A stretch of DNA of 64,000 bases from the NCBI GenBank assembly GCA_037043015.1, contig CM073324.1, positions 3,713,413 to 3,777,412 of the forward strand. The letters run 5' to 3'. The number at the start of each line of letters is the position of its first letter. Position 1 is the stretch's first letter. The position numbers and the translations under genes were made by a program. Below the pieces are notes generated by a model that was given only the letters and a program-made list of their open reading frames with translations, did no database searches and was not told the origin of the DNA. The DNA comes from Bryum argenteum (Eukaryota; Streptophyta; Bryopsida; Bryales; Bryaceae). Positions 43,551-54,877 of this stretch are shown one piece after another.

Positions 43551-45187
43551 TTGACGACCTTTATTGGCGGTGTCACCCATGAATCAGTACCTATAGAGGT
43601 GGCGTTTAAGGACCATAGTAGTTACGTCGTTTTTAATGTCATTAGAACCCCGTCAAACCCTGTCATCCTAGGTCTCTCTTGGTTAGAACAACATAACCCT
43701 ACCATAGATTGGAAGTTGCGGAAAATGACTTTTTCCAAAGAACATTCCAAGAGCCAACCTAGTAGACATCCCAAGATAGGGAAACCATTGTTTATTGGAG
43801 CAAAGGGCGTTAAGACGATCATCCAAAGAAGCAAAGACTTTGTCATCTATGCAATTTCAACTAGCACGGAGAAGAGTTCGACGGCAAGCATACCAGAGCA
43901 ATACAAGGATTTTGAGGACGTGTTTCAGAAGAAGAACGCGGACATACTACCGGAGCATCGGCCATACGACTGCGCCATAGACCTGCAAGAAGGAGCACAA
44001 CCGCCTTTTGGCCCAATCTACAATCTCTCTCAGACGGAGTTAGCGGAGCTGCGAAAATACATTGACGAGAATCTAGCGAAGAACTTCATTCGTCATTCAA
44101 AGTCGCCAGCTGGGGCACCGATCTTATTTGTAAAGAAGAAGGATGGCTCCTTACGAATGTGCGTGGACTATCGAGGCCTCAACAAGGTAACTAAAAAAAT
44201 CGTTATCCGTTACCCTTGATTTCTGGTCTCTTGGAGCAGCTCGGGCGTGCAAAGATCTTTACAAAAATTGATCTGAGGGGAGCTTACAACCTCATACGGA
44301 TCAAGGAAGGAGACGAGTGGAAGACAGCGTTCCGTACAAGGTATGGTCATTTTGAATATAATGTCATGCCTTTTGGCCTTACCAATGCTCCGGCTGTTTT
44401 CCAACACATGATGAATGACATCTTTCGGGAGCACCTTGACGACTTTGTTGTCATCTATCCTGGATGACATCCCGATATTTTCCAAAAACGAAGAAGAGCA
44501 CGAGAAGCACGTTCGTTTGGTCCTCGAGAAACTACGAACGAGGACTCTACGCCAAGTTGGAGAAGTGCCTATTCCACCAAACCGAGATGGAGTTTTAGGG
44601 TTCATTTGCAACTATGCAGGCGCTTGAAGATGGACCCTAAGAAGGTGGAAGTAATTGTATCATGGGAGGTTCGAAGACGGTTAGAGACGTACAATGTTTT
44701 CTTGGATTTGCTAACTTCTATCGAATCTTCATCAAGAATTATTCTCGAGTCGCTGCTCCACTCACTCGGTTGACTTGTAAGAACAAGCTCGAATGGGGAC
44801 CTCAAGCGAGAAAAGGCATTCCAAGACCTCAAGATGGCATTTATCGCGGCTCCAATCTTGTACACATCCCGACTTTACAAAGGCCTTCTATTTGAGACCG
44901 ATGCGCCGATTTTGCTTTGGGAGCCGTACTTTCGTGAGATGGACGTGGGACGGGAAGCTTCATCCAGTGGCGTTCTATTCTCGAAAGTTTTTGCTCTGAA
45001 ATAAATTATGAAATCCACGATAAGGAACTTCTTGCCATAGTAGATTCCTTCCAAGAGTGGCGACACTTTCTCGGCGCGCCGCAGACATCCAGGTGACCGT
45101 ATACACGGATCACAAGAATTTGGAGTACTTTATGTCGGCTCGAGTCTTGAATCGACGTCAAGCTCGGTGGAATATGTCGTTGTCGTG
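43551..45187 (+). pseudogene. Protease end, RT and RNase H, array copy 3
   Basis: A 222-residue frame (43,551-44,219) reads continuously from the protease C-terminus through the RT fingers ([20 protein letters not shown]) to the shared stop at 44,217-44,219. RT resumes one frame over to DDFVVIYP, with a base gain just before the YLDD site (44,459). RNase H is broken near 44,870-45,000. Confidence 0.86.
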
Positions 45188-45209
45188 ATTTGACTTTGTT
45201 ATTACCTAT

Positions 45210-46784
45210 CGGCTGGGAAGCAACAAGGACTATCCGATGCCTTATCGAGGAGATCGTATCTGGCGCCTAAAATTTGGAGAAGCGGCGTTTGATCAACAAT
45301 GCACCACATTCTTAAAACCGAGCATTTTAGAATTTGCGCTACTGTCATGCCAATTGATACGGACTTCCTTAACCAGATACGTACTGCGACAATTGAAGAT
45401 TCTGTAGCTCTCGAGATCAAGAAGCGTGCTGATAATGACAAGTTCAAGGTGGAGGGAGATCTTTTGTACTTTGAAGAGCGACTGTATATTCCTAAGGGAC
45501 GAACACGACTTGAGTCCTCCAATCACGCCATGACTTTCCAGCTGCAGGACATTTTGGATACAACAAGACATTGGAGCTTATTTCGCGAGACTTCTGGTGG
45601 CCCCAAATGTGGAAGGATGTGAAGGAGTTTGTTCTCTCTTGTGATATTTGTTCAAGGTCGAAGAACCCTCGGCATCGCCCTATGGACTTTTGCAGCCATT
45701 GCCTATTCCGCATCGACCATGGTCTTGATTTCCATGGATTTCATTACGGACCGCCGCCTTCAAACTCGTTTGACAAAGATCTTTGTTGTGGTAGATCGGT
45801 GACGAAGATGGCGCATTTTGTTCTTGCAAGAAGACATCGTCGGCGAAGATCTGACAAGATTCTTTCTTCGATAATGTATATCGTTATCACGGCTTGCGAG
45901 ATGATATTGTGTCGGATCGCGGAACCGATTCGTCTCCAAGTTCGGAAATCTCTATTTGAGATATTGAAGGTGGATATCAAGCTTTCTTGGCATTTCATCC
46001 TCAAACCGACGGACAGGACGGAACGGGTGAATCAAGTATTGGAGCAGTATCTACGTTGCACCATCAACTATCAGCAAGACGATTGGATCGAGTATCTACC
46101 GCTTGCCGAGTTCGCCTACAACAACACTATTCATGCGTCGACCCAACAAACACCATTCTTTGCCAACTACGGATACCACCCGAAGCTTGATTTATGGAAT
46201 TCAGTGGCCAATAACAACCCAGCAGCAGAAGATTTTGCGAAGCAGCTATCGGAACTTCAAGCAACGCTGAGACTTCAATTGCAAACTGCCCAAGAGTCGT
46301 ACAAGGCGTCCGCAGATAAATTTCGGAATGAGGCACCTACTTTCAAGATCGGAGATAAAGTATGGCTGCTTCGACGGAATATCAAGACCAAGCGGCCGTG
46401 TGATAAGTTGGACTATCGACGATTGGGACCATTTGCCATCCAGAAACAAATCAATCCAGTGGCGTATCGGTTGGAGTTACCAGCTACTATGAAGGTACAT
46501 CCAGTCTTCCACGTGTCTTTATTGGAACCTTATCGAGAGTCGACTTTTCCGGGAAGAGTGCGAGGGCCGCCACCTAGTATCGAAATTGAGAACCACGAGG
46601 AATATGAGGTGGATAAAGTCATCGGATTCACGGCGCGAAGGGGAAACTTGGAGTATTTTGTGCATTGGAGCGGATACGACATCAATGAAAAAACGGGAAC
46701 ATGCCGAAAATCTTGTAAATGCGCCGGAAAGGGTCAGAATTTCATCAACGATATCCTCATAAACCTAAGCCTTTCCGACGATAA
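45210..46784 (+). pseudogene. Integrase and chromodomain, array copy 3
   Basis: The 427-residue frame 45,571-46,854 is the longest in the array. It carries the zinc region ([12 protein letters not shown]), parts of the core, the integrase C-terminal domain and a chromodomain (YFVHWSGYDINEKTG). It loses the frame near 46,695, so the natural TAA at 46,782-46,784 is passed in another frame. The core Asp region is scrambled by small indels at 45,775-45,935. Confidence 0.86.
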
Positions 46785-46910
46785 CTTTCTCCGACGCTTG
46801 CCCACTCAGGAGAATAAAAGGGGGAGAGTGAACACAACCTTGATTCACATTTGATTTACATATTTTGTTCTAGATAGAATTTCTCTATAGTCATAGTTTG
46901 GTTTTTAGTC

Positions 46911-47188
46911 ATGGATAGTCAAGAGATAGATAGCATACCAGTTATGCCATCTCAACCAACCAACTCTCGAAGGCGACCGAGGAGATGAAGAACCGCCTAC
47001 GCCACGACGCCGACGGAGGATTCCGAGCAATCGATCGCTGGTGATTGTATTTGAGGTCGAGCCCGCTTTCAATGGTACGCAGGAAGGTGTGTTTTGCGGG
47101 ACAATTCCATAACGAAGCATACGAGAAGTTCACGCCGGTCGAGAAGTGGAAGGCGTCGGCCACTATCGTTGGCTTCAAGGACCGATGA
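46911..47188 (+). pseudogene. Small ORF after pol, array copy 3
   Basis: Same ORF as in copies 1 and 2, from MDSQEIDSIPVMPSQPTNSR to FKDR-TGA. The readable middle (SLVIVFEVEPAFNGTQEGV) supports a real coding sequence, because all three copies keep it although their indels differ. Confidence 0.45.
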
Positions 47189-47316
47189 ACCACTTGCCTC
47201 GTGAACAACAATTGGAGTTTATTGCGGATGTCATGCGGTGATTTTCATTTTTCTGCGTTGGTATTGACTAACAACAACGTTGCTTTCGGAGACCTCGAAG
47301 CTAGAAGGGGAGGTGA

Positions 47317-47800
47317 TGTCACGGACATACACAAGAAGTTTCTAGAAGGTTCTTCTAAAATATTCTTTGAAGATTCCCTAAAAGATTCCTCGAAGATTCC
47401 TTGAAGATTCCTGTGTCACGGCCACGTACTAGGTAGACAACTTAGGAAGGTTCTAGAAGGTTCTAGAAGCTTAGGAAACTTCCGGAAGTTCCCGGAAGTC
47501 TCCGGAAGTTTTGGAAGGTCCTTGAAGTTTCCGGAAGGCCCCGGAAGCTTCTGGAAGGTCTTGGAAGTTCTTGGAAGGTCCTAGAAGGTCCTAGGTTGAG
47601 GAAGGTTCTGGAGAACCTTCTTCTTAGCTAGTATATATAGGAGTCGAGGCTGAGGGCAACCTCAGTCTCGACAACGCATCTCTTGGAGCTCTAGCTCATC
47701 TCTCTTGTTGTTGTTCGTGTACTCTTCTTATTAATTCAAGCTCCTGTCAGTTCTTGTTAGTTTCCACATATTCTTATCATCTGTTTCCGTGTCCCTGACA
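47317..47800 (+). mobile_element. LTR 4, 3' end of the array
   Basis: 484 bp, TGTCACGG...CCCTGACA, preceded by the polypurine tract AGAAGGGGAGGTGA and followed by the target duplication ACAAG at 47801-47805. Confidence 0.92.
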
Positions 47801-47805
47801 ACAAG

Positions 47806-48450
47806 GAGGTTCCTACTTTCGATACCTATGCTGTATCCATTTGTCCAAGTGCACTCTTCGCAAGGGCGGACGATCTTTTGCAAGCAATGCACTTCGACAT
47901 CCGTGATCATTCATAGTTGTTTTATGAGAGAACGTCCTTCTATCTAGGATTACAAGATATATTTCGTGGAGGGAAGATCAGCAGATGTAGTGGCACTTAT
48001 ATTACGAAATAAAACTTGAAAGTTCATGTGTCGTGTAATCATGTTTGAGGACCGAAACGATGGTGATGAAGTGATTCTCAAGAATGTGTTGGAAATCACC
48101 TTGTCTTTGCGATACACATTGTTGGATTCACAAATTCCAATGGAGGTGTAACTAGTACCACTTATATTAGGAAATAAAATCTTGAAAGTGTATACTGCAG
48201 AGAATTTATGAATGCACATTGCTTAGAAACTATATGAATCTTGGTCACTTTGGCCAGATTCTTGCCAAGTTTCATGGTTTTTGCTTCACAAATTCTGCCA
48301 GATTGGCTGCCTTTTTTCCATATAATCCCCACAATGTCCCCATTTCACGTATATCTCTACATATTTTTCTCAATTTTTCACCCTAAAATTGTGCCATGTT
48401 ATCGGATTGTTGCCATTTTAACGTGATTCAGGTTATCTATAGAGTAATGT
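47806..48450. other. Non-coding flank of the array
   Basis: No gene is supported. A short direct repeat, ACTTATATTANGAAATAAAA followed by CTTGAAAGT, occurs at about 47,996 and 48,160. Confidence 0.45.
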
Positions 48451-48454
48451 TCGC

Positions 48455-48990
48455 TAAATATATAGTAGGTGTGAAAAAATTTACGCTTATTGTAAAGAAA
48501 TGTACAAAAAGAAATATACACATGGTGTAAAGAATTATACGGTTAATGTAAAGAGTTAATACATTAATCGTAAAGAAATACTGCATATTTGTAAAGATTT
48601 ATACGGTTATTGTACAATACGAATAAAGAAATACGTAGTATTTGTAAGTAAATATGCAGTACTCGTATATGTAAAGATTTATACGGTATATGGAGTATTT
48701 GTACAAGAATATAGTTACGAATATACCCTAATTGTAAAGAAATACTATATACTTGTAAAGAATCATACGATTAGTGTAGAATACGATAATTGAAATACAT
48801 AGTATTTGTAAAGAAATACCAGTATTTGTACAGGAATGATTGTAAAGAAGTATTCAATACTTTTAAAGAAATGTACAATAAGTGTAAAGAAATATACACT
48901 AATTGTAAAGAGTTTTACTTTTATTGTAAAGAATAATACGTATAATGTAAGAAATCTACTTTTTGTAAAGAAATTGTACAGTAAATTTAA
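48455..48990. repeat. AT-rich degenerate minisatellite based on TTGTAAAGAAATA
   Basis: The strings TGTAAAGAAATAC, TGTAAAGATTTATACGG and TAATGTAAAGAGTT recur about every 17-20 bp, some twenty-five times, with spacing jitter. The longest frame in either strand is repeat-encoded, not a gene. Confidence 0.75.
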
Positions 48991-49149
48991 CAAGGTATCA
49001 AAAATGAGTAAAATATTTCTTAAATGGGAAAATATATTTAATATTTATTTAAGTTATCTCAATGTATGTTGATTTTAATGTAATTATCTACATGGCATTG
49101 TTTTCATTTGTGGTACACACACTATTTCAAGCGGCCAAAATAATAGGGA

Positions 49150-51030
49150 TTGGCCAATTTAACCAATATGATGTTTGATATGGTGATCAGCCAGCTCGCC
49201 AACAGAGGTGATACGACCTTCACTTCGAACGCAATCATTGCAAAGATCATGAGCAACCTCCCGGTCGGTTATGACATCGTCTTAACAGCATGAGAATGCA
49301 CTTCTACCGCTGATCAAACACTGGCAAATCTCACCCTCAGGTTGTACCAGCAAGAAGCCAGGCTCAAGAATCGAGCACAACAGTCGGAAAAGGTGACTGC
49401 GTATATTGCGAGTTTGCGACCAGCAAGACCGCAAGCGGAAAGAAATCACGGGGAACGAGTGATCAGCCAGGCGCAAAGAGATTGAAGAGAAAAAGAAGTC
49501 CACGCAATGCCATAACTGCAAGCAAGTTGGGCACTGGGTTAGAGAATGTCCACACTCTGCCTATGAGGACAAGGACGCTGAAAAAGAAGACAACATTGGA
49601 GGAAAGAAGGTTAGCGCTTACAAAGAGCATCTCGACTGGTATGCAGATAGTGGATGCATCCAACACATGACTGATCGAAGAACATGGTTTCACACATTTC
49701 GATCAATTGATAAAACCTTCACCAGAGTGTTCCGTGGCGGGTATCGGAGGGTTCGAGACACAGGCAGAAGGGGTCGGCGACATTCTTGTCACGGTAAAGA
49801 CGCCCTCTGGTAACAGGGGTCGGCGACATTCTTGTCACGGTGAAGACGCCCTCTGGTAACAGGGGTCGGCGACATTCTTGTCACGGTGAAGACGCCCTCT
49901 GGTAACAGGGGTCGGCGACATTCTTGTCACGGTGAAGACGCCCTCTGGTAACGAAATCAGCATCCTGTCGCAAGTTCTCTACGTACCAAACCTTGGGCGA
50001 AATTTTGTTTCTGCTACAGGGCAGCTCAGAAAGGCATTTTTACGGTACATATGAAGAATGGATGGAACCTTATTGAGAATGGTATTGTTGTAATGACTGG
50101 AGTGACAAAGAATAAGCTTTACCGTCTTGAGATAGAGACAGTGCTCTCACCACCCATTCAGGGAGTAGTGGGAGTGGTTCCCAGAGAAGTGGCAGTAGAC
50201 TTGAGGCTAGTGGGAGTTGTCCAACAGAGAGGTGGGGTGGTTCAAAAAGCGCTAGGCAAGCAGCGAATCGTTGTTCAACATGAGTTCACGCACAGCCAAG
50301 ACGAGCTTGACAATCTAGCGGTACCAAGCAACATTGACGACACATCGCCAAACACGAGCAGTGCTCTTGTACCGTACACAAACAACGGCATGATTGATGA
50401 CGAAGCAGATGAACACCCACAACGCGATAACGACGTTCCTGCTCCGGGCCTTGATGCCTCGCTATCATCACCACGACTGGCTCCACGCTCGCGACAACCA
50501 CCCCAGCATCTCGGCGACTGGATATATCCTGAATATTGATTGCAATCACTATGCTTGCACAACTGTTGGTAAGTTCGACATTCTAGATGAGCCTGAGTTA
50601 TACAATCAGGCAATGCAATCACCATAGCGAGAAGAGTGGATACGCACAATAAAGGAGGAATTCGACTCACTCATCGAAAACCAAACCTGAGACTATGAGA
50701 TTCTGCCAAAAAGAAGGAAAACCGTAAAGAACAAGTGGGTGTATAAAGTTAAGCTCGCGGTAGATGGAAGCGTGGATTGTTTCAAGGCTCGATTGGTAGT
50801 TAAGGGGTTCACGCAGAAGGAGGGCATCGACTTCAACAAAACTTACAGCCCAGTACTCAAGTTCGACTCCATACGGGAGGCTTATGCATCTGGCCACATT
50901 CTACTTGACTTCATCAACACTACTGATCAGGTTGCAGATTTGCTCACGAAATCGTTGCCTCGTGATCGTTTCTAGCGTTTACGAAGTCTGTATGAATCAT
51001 TCCGATGATGTGTGATACGAGTGGGAGTTT
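49150..51030 (+). pseudogene. Internally deleted Ty1/copia element
   Basis: In order: gag (LANRGDTTFTSNAIIAKIMS, about 49,193), CCHC knuckle CHNCKQVGHWVREC (49,508-49,549), protease WYADSGCIQHMT (about 49,637), four 46-bp repeats, and a region where integrase should be. Then comes the RT start ([40 protein letters not shown], 50,720-50,860), fused directly to the RNase H end ([16 protein letters not shown], stop about 50,975). Most of integrase, the RT catalytic YVDD region and most of RNase H are missing. Stops also interrupt gag. Confidence 0.88.
49771..49954 (+). repeat. 46-bp tandem repeat, four copies, in the copia protease
   Basis: GGGTCGGCGACATTCTTGTC starts at 49771, 49817, 49863 and 49909. 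The unit is 46 bp, so each copy moves the reading frame by one. Copies 2-4 are identical, and copy 1 differs by one base (GTAAAG for GTGAAG). Confidence 0.92.
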
Positions 51031-51034
51031 TGAG

Positions 51035-51345
51035 AGACCATGACGCATTAGCATCAATGTGGCAGGCGGAATACTAACGGGCGGAACTCTAATAGGCGGA
51101 AGGCGGAACGCTAGGCTAGAATACCTATAGTCTGAGAAGTACTATATATATTCCTAGCTTGTATATTGCTAAGACATTCAAGTAATGCAAATCAAAGTCA
51201 TTCATTACAAAGTCTTGAGTATTGGGATTGTCGTATCCTAAAGTCTTTGAAAAAGTCTTTGAGTATTGGGATTGTCCTAGATCCTAATTCCTAAAGTGTT
51301 GGGATTGGGATTGTTGTATCCTGTATCTTGTGTCCTAGCATTGTA
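51035..51345 (+). mobile_element. Probable 3' LTR of the copia remnant
   Basis: It starts TGAGAGACCATG after the purine-rich GAGTGGGAGTTT. It holds GGCGGAA repeats, a TATATATA box near 51,146 and AAAGTC..GAGTATTGGGATTGTC repeats. The right end is uncertain because no second LTR is in the window. Confidence 0.5.
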
Positions 51346-51363
51346 AAGAACAATTACTTACTA

Positions 51364-51496
51364 CAGTTTCCCTCCTCCCTCCCCTCCAGACCTCCTAGCT
51401 CCAAGGCACGCTCCGGAATTGGCACCCCCCAGTTTCCCTCCTCTCTCCCCTCCAGACCTCCAGGCTCTAGGGCACTCTCGGCCTGCCGCAGCCAGC
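51364..51496. repeat. 67-bp tandem duplication, pyrimidine-rich
   Basis: CAGTTTCCCTCCTCCCTCCC at 51,364 recurs as CAGTTTCCCTCCTCTCTCCC at 51,431, each followed by CTCCAGACCTCC and GGCAC. Confidence 0.8.
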
Positions 51497-52129
51497 CATC
51501 CTTGGTTGGGAACAAACGTTCCCAATGATTGCTTTCGTCAATAGGCGTGTGTACGATCGCCTAAGTTCTCGTGGTAAGTCCCAATCCAAGTTTACGATGA
51601 AGGAAAATTACAATGAAAAAGCAGAGGAAGGAATACTTTTCCCAGTTGGTTAGAGAGTGAGCTGCTATTCTACCGATCTTATGACCGTCATACCTTTGCT
51701 TTCGTTGCTGGCTTCGTTCCCGCTTCTTTCCTCTATAAATGTTACACAGTGTTAACCCTCTCTATATGTTAACTTTCTTGTGCTCTTCACATATTGCACA
51801 GTGGAAATGTTGAACGTGTTAACTATTAACAAAATTACACTCCCTTCCTTGTAACTTTGAATCTATAAATGTTCAACACATGATACACATCACTATATAT
51901 CCACAATATGAATATATTGAAGCTAACGATTGTGAAATGTTAAAATTCCACTCCATGATTTGGTATCCCAATCCATGGAATTGATTCCATTGAATGTATG
52001 CATGTTATAAACAGTATATATCTTGACATCGTGTTTTTAAAAAACTGTTTATATTTTTATGAATGTTAAAAATTGATATCTCTATATATAAAAGAACACA
52101 ATATTTATGTTTGTCCTCTGTTTGTCCTC
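51497..52129. other. Non-coding DNA, partly duplicated at 60 kb
   Basis: The segment 51,565-51,665 (GAGTTTACGATGAAGGAAAATTAC-like, then CCCAGTTGGTTAGAGAG) is related to 60,150-60,240. The rest is AT-rich and without a gene. Confidence 0.5.
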
Positions 52130-53345
52130 AGTGATCTACCATACATGCATGGTCATGATCACGGACATTATCATTTGGTCATGTATATACGGTATGAAGA
52201 GTTTCAAAGATTTAGAAGGGTATCTGCAAGTGATATTTGATTGTTATTAAGAGATTATTAGATCCCAATAATATAACAAGGAGTCGAAGGAATGTGGAGC
52301 ATGTAAAATAGGAGCAAACTATGAACAGAAAATCGAGGAATTATGGGACAAGAACGAGGAACTCGGAACAAAGGATAAGAATTGGGAACAAATAATGAGA
52401 ACGATAACGAATGATAGGAACTATGAACAAATTATGGGAATCGAGAACGATCGATAGAAACCAAGAAGGGGAGTTGGAGGACGAGGAACTCAGAACAAAG
52501 AATGGGAATCGGGAACAAAAATTTAGAGATATGAAACCATTAATAAAGAAAAGAGAATAGGGAACCAAAATAGAGGACGAAATGCTAGGAACAAGGGATC
52601 TATGGAATGAAAGATATGCCATAAATCCTAAAAAGCACAGGAAACCGAGAAGAAGGGAGAGGAGGATATGCTATAAATCTTATAAACCAAGGGGACCATC
52701 AACAAGGGAATCGAGGATAGGGGGTAGTTCTTGAAGAGGACTAAATAAAGAGCTCATCTATGGGGATGAGGGGGACCTTACCCACAAACTAATCAAATAC
52801 ATGCATGGTCATGACCATCATCATTTGGTCATGTATACATGACATAAAGAGTTTTAATGAAGAGTTTCCGTAAGTGATATTTGATTGTTACTAAGAGTTT
52901 GTTATATCCAAATAATATAACAAGGAGTCAAAGGGACATGAATATGGAACATGAAAATGGGAGCAAAGAAGGATTGAACGGGAGATCAAGGAAACTAGGA
53001 ACCGGGAATAAAGGATAAGATCTCCGAAAGGAGGATGAGAACTGCGAACAGAAAATAAGAACGAGGAACGAATGATGGGAATTAGGAACAGATGATGGGA
53101 ACCAAGAACGAATGACGAAAACTAAGAAGGGAAGTTGTAGAAGGGAGAACTCAAAAGAAAGAATAGGAATTGGGAACAAGACAAAGCATGGGGAACTGAA
53201 AAGAAGGGAACGGAGGACATGCTATAAATCTCAAAAAGCAAGACCACCATCAACGAGGGAACCAAGGATAAGGGGTAGATTTTAAAGAGCAACAAATAAA
53301 GAGCTCACCCATGGGAACTAGGGGACCTAACTCAAGAATTTATTT
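52130..53345. repeat. Two related purine-rich blocks in tandem
   Basis: Blocks 52,140-52,780 and 52,800-53,345 share the order ATACATGCATGGTCATGA, AGTGATATTTGATTGTTA, CAATAATATAACAAGGAGTC, then long degenerate GGGAACAAAGAATGAGAAC-type repeats, then AAATAAAGAGCTCA. A third version lies at 60,390-60,930. Minus-strand frames here are Ser/Phe/Pro-rich repeat translations, not genes. Confidence 0.75.
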
Positions 53346-54877
53346 TTTAATTTTAAAATTTTTCTTTTTGTGCCCGGAGCACACCGGTATATATTCTCAA
53401 TAAGGTAGTTTTTTTATTTTTTTATACCCAAGTCTAGATTTTTACATGTTTTTTCAAATTTTCGATCGGGCTTTTTTGATGTCCGCGTTCGAAGGATACA
53501 TGTAAAATCTGGTTAATAAAAAAAAGTTTTATGTAATTGTTAACTGTTGATGACTCTGTAAATGTTACTCTATAAATGTTGCTTCAAGATTGTTGTCAAG
53601 CTAAAATTCATTTCCAAATTGCTCTTACCATGTTCGTACCAGTACACAAAAAGAAATATTGAGAGTTGCTTGGCTTACTAACTTTTTGGGGGAGGTTTTG
53701 GTGATTTTAGGTTGGCCGGCAAAGCTCTTATCTAACCCTTAAGCGTACAATGGTTGGTGTAGATGAATGACCATAGACTAGGCGCAGGTCTTGCTCTTCA
53801 AATTTTGCAGGATAAATAAAAGCATGTTCAGAGAATCCAACCGGATGGATGTGCCAATTAATGTGCACTATATTGAGAGTACGTTTTGGAGAGTGATCGA
53901 TCCCACGGTTTTGGTGAGATTGCTTAATAAGGAACCACAAGACAATGAGTTTATATTAGCGGCATGCTCTTGACATTTTTAGAAAAATGGAGGTGGCACG
54001 ACAAGTCAATTCCAACCGTGATTAGAAGCGTATATACAATGCGCATGTCTTGAAAAAAATGCAAAGCAAGTCTTTGAGCCAATTGATTGCAATTCGGGTC
54101 TGGCTTTTGATGCGTACATTTCCATAAGCCGTATCTTATTTCACACTAAAATCCTTGTAGATCTCAAGATATGTCACAAGATGGGGCAAGCAATGTATGA
54201 ATAGAAAGTTATTTGTTTAAATGCAAGCTTTCTTTTAAGGGTAGACTCTAGGGTACAGTCCGCAAGACGTAGGGTGTAGATACCTAAAAAACACAATATA
54301 TTGGCCACATTGCCACACTAAAATCTTTCAAGGTTAAGTTGTTCTTTGAGAGTCGATTGTCGAAGAGCACGTAATACGAGTGATTATGATAGCGTAGCAA
54401 TCAATTGAAAAACTCCGCTAGAAATTCCTACATCCCACACTTATGCAAATGATTATTCTATTTCTATCATGATATAGTAATGAGTTCTTTGATACCTTAG
54501 CTCATTACGCGCCTCCTACATAAGCTTATAAACCCCAAATGATTGTATGAGGAATTGGAGATTCGTAGTTATGTCTATAATACGACTTATTCTTAAAAGG
54601 AGTTGCCTTTTTGGCTAGTAAGAATGTACTCGTAATGTCTGCTCAAAGTTCTGCTATCCACTTTTTGGTGTTTGGCTTGTTTTCGATTAAAGTCATGAAT
54701 CTCACATCTATGCTATTAAATGACTAGCATCATTTGGTAAAATTCTAATACAAGTCAAGTGCGAGATCCTACAATTAAAAATTTCAGGTCATCTCATAAA
54801 TATCTAAATAATCTTTTGATGATTTGCTCATGTTGGGGAGAAAGTTTAGGGTTGCTATTTCCTCAAGCCTGTAGAGG
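53346..54877. other. AT-rich non-coding DNA, left part of the segmental duplicate
   Basis: The segments 53,630-53,720 and 54,300-54,870 align to parts of 61,370-62,120 (ACTTTTTGGGGGAGG, CTTAGCTCATT, CTCCTACATAAG). The intervening 53,720-54,240 is present only here. Confidence 0.55.
53812..53973 (+). CDS. Possible exon fragment of an unidentified gene
   Basis: An AG at 53,810-53,811 is followed by an open frame with ordinary amino-acid composition (RESNRMDVPINVHYIESTFW; VIDPTVLVRLLNKEPQDNEF) ending at 53,971. It lies in the part of the segment that is not duplicated at 61 kb. The family is not recognised. Chance is possible at this length. Confidence 0.25.
   Translation: MNKSMFRESNRMDVPINVHYIESTFWRVIDPTVLVRLLNKEPQDNEFILAACS

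Larger units (their letters stand above)
30286..47805 (+). mobile_element. Three tandem copies of a chromodomain Ty3/gypsy element sharing four LTRs
   Basis: LTR starts at 30291, 35970, 41642 and 47317 give periods of 5,679, 5,672 and 5,675 bp. The outer ends are flanked by the 5-bp direct repeat ACAAG (30286-30290 and 47801-47805), with no duplication at inner junctions. Each unit has gag with a CCHC knuckle, DSGAS protease, RT, RNase H, integrase and a chromodomain, which defines a chromovirus. Long blocks are identical between units, while other spots carry 1-5 nt indels. An unequal-crossover array from a single insertion fits best. A collapsed or duplicated assembly should be excluded. 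Confidence 0.9.

Noticed and set aside
48763-49072. ORFs of 76-78 codons in the AT minisatellite
   Set aside because: Entirely repeat-encoded (IVKKYT-like repeats); no independent coding signal.
52341-53179. Minus-strand Ser/Phe/Pro-rich frames
   Set aside because: Translation of degenerate GGGAACAAAGAA-type purine repeats.
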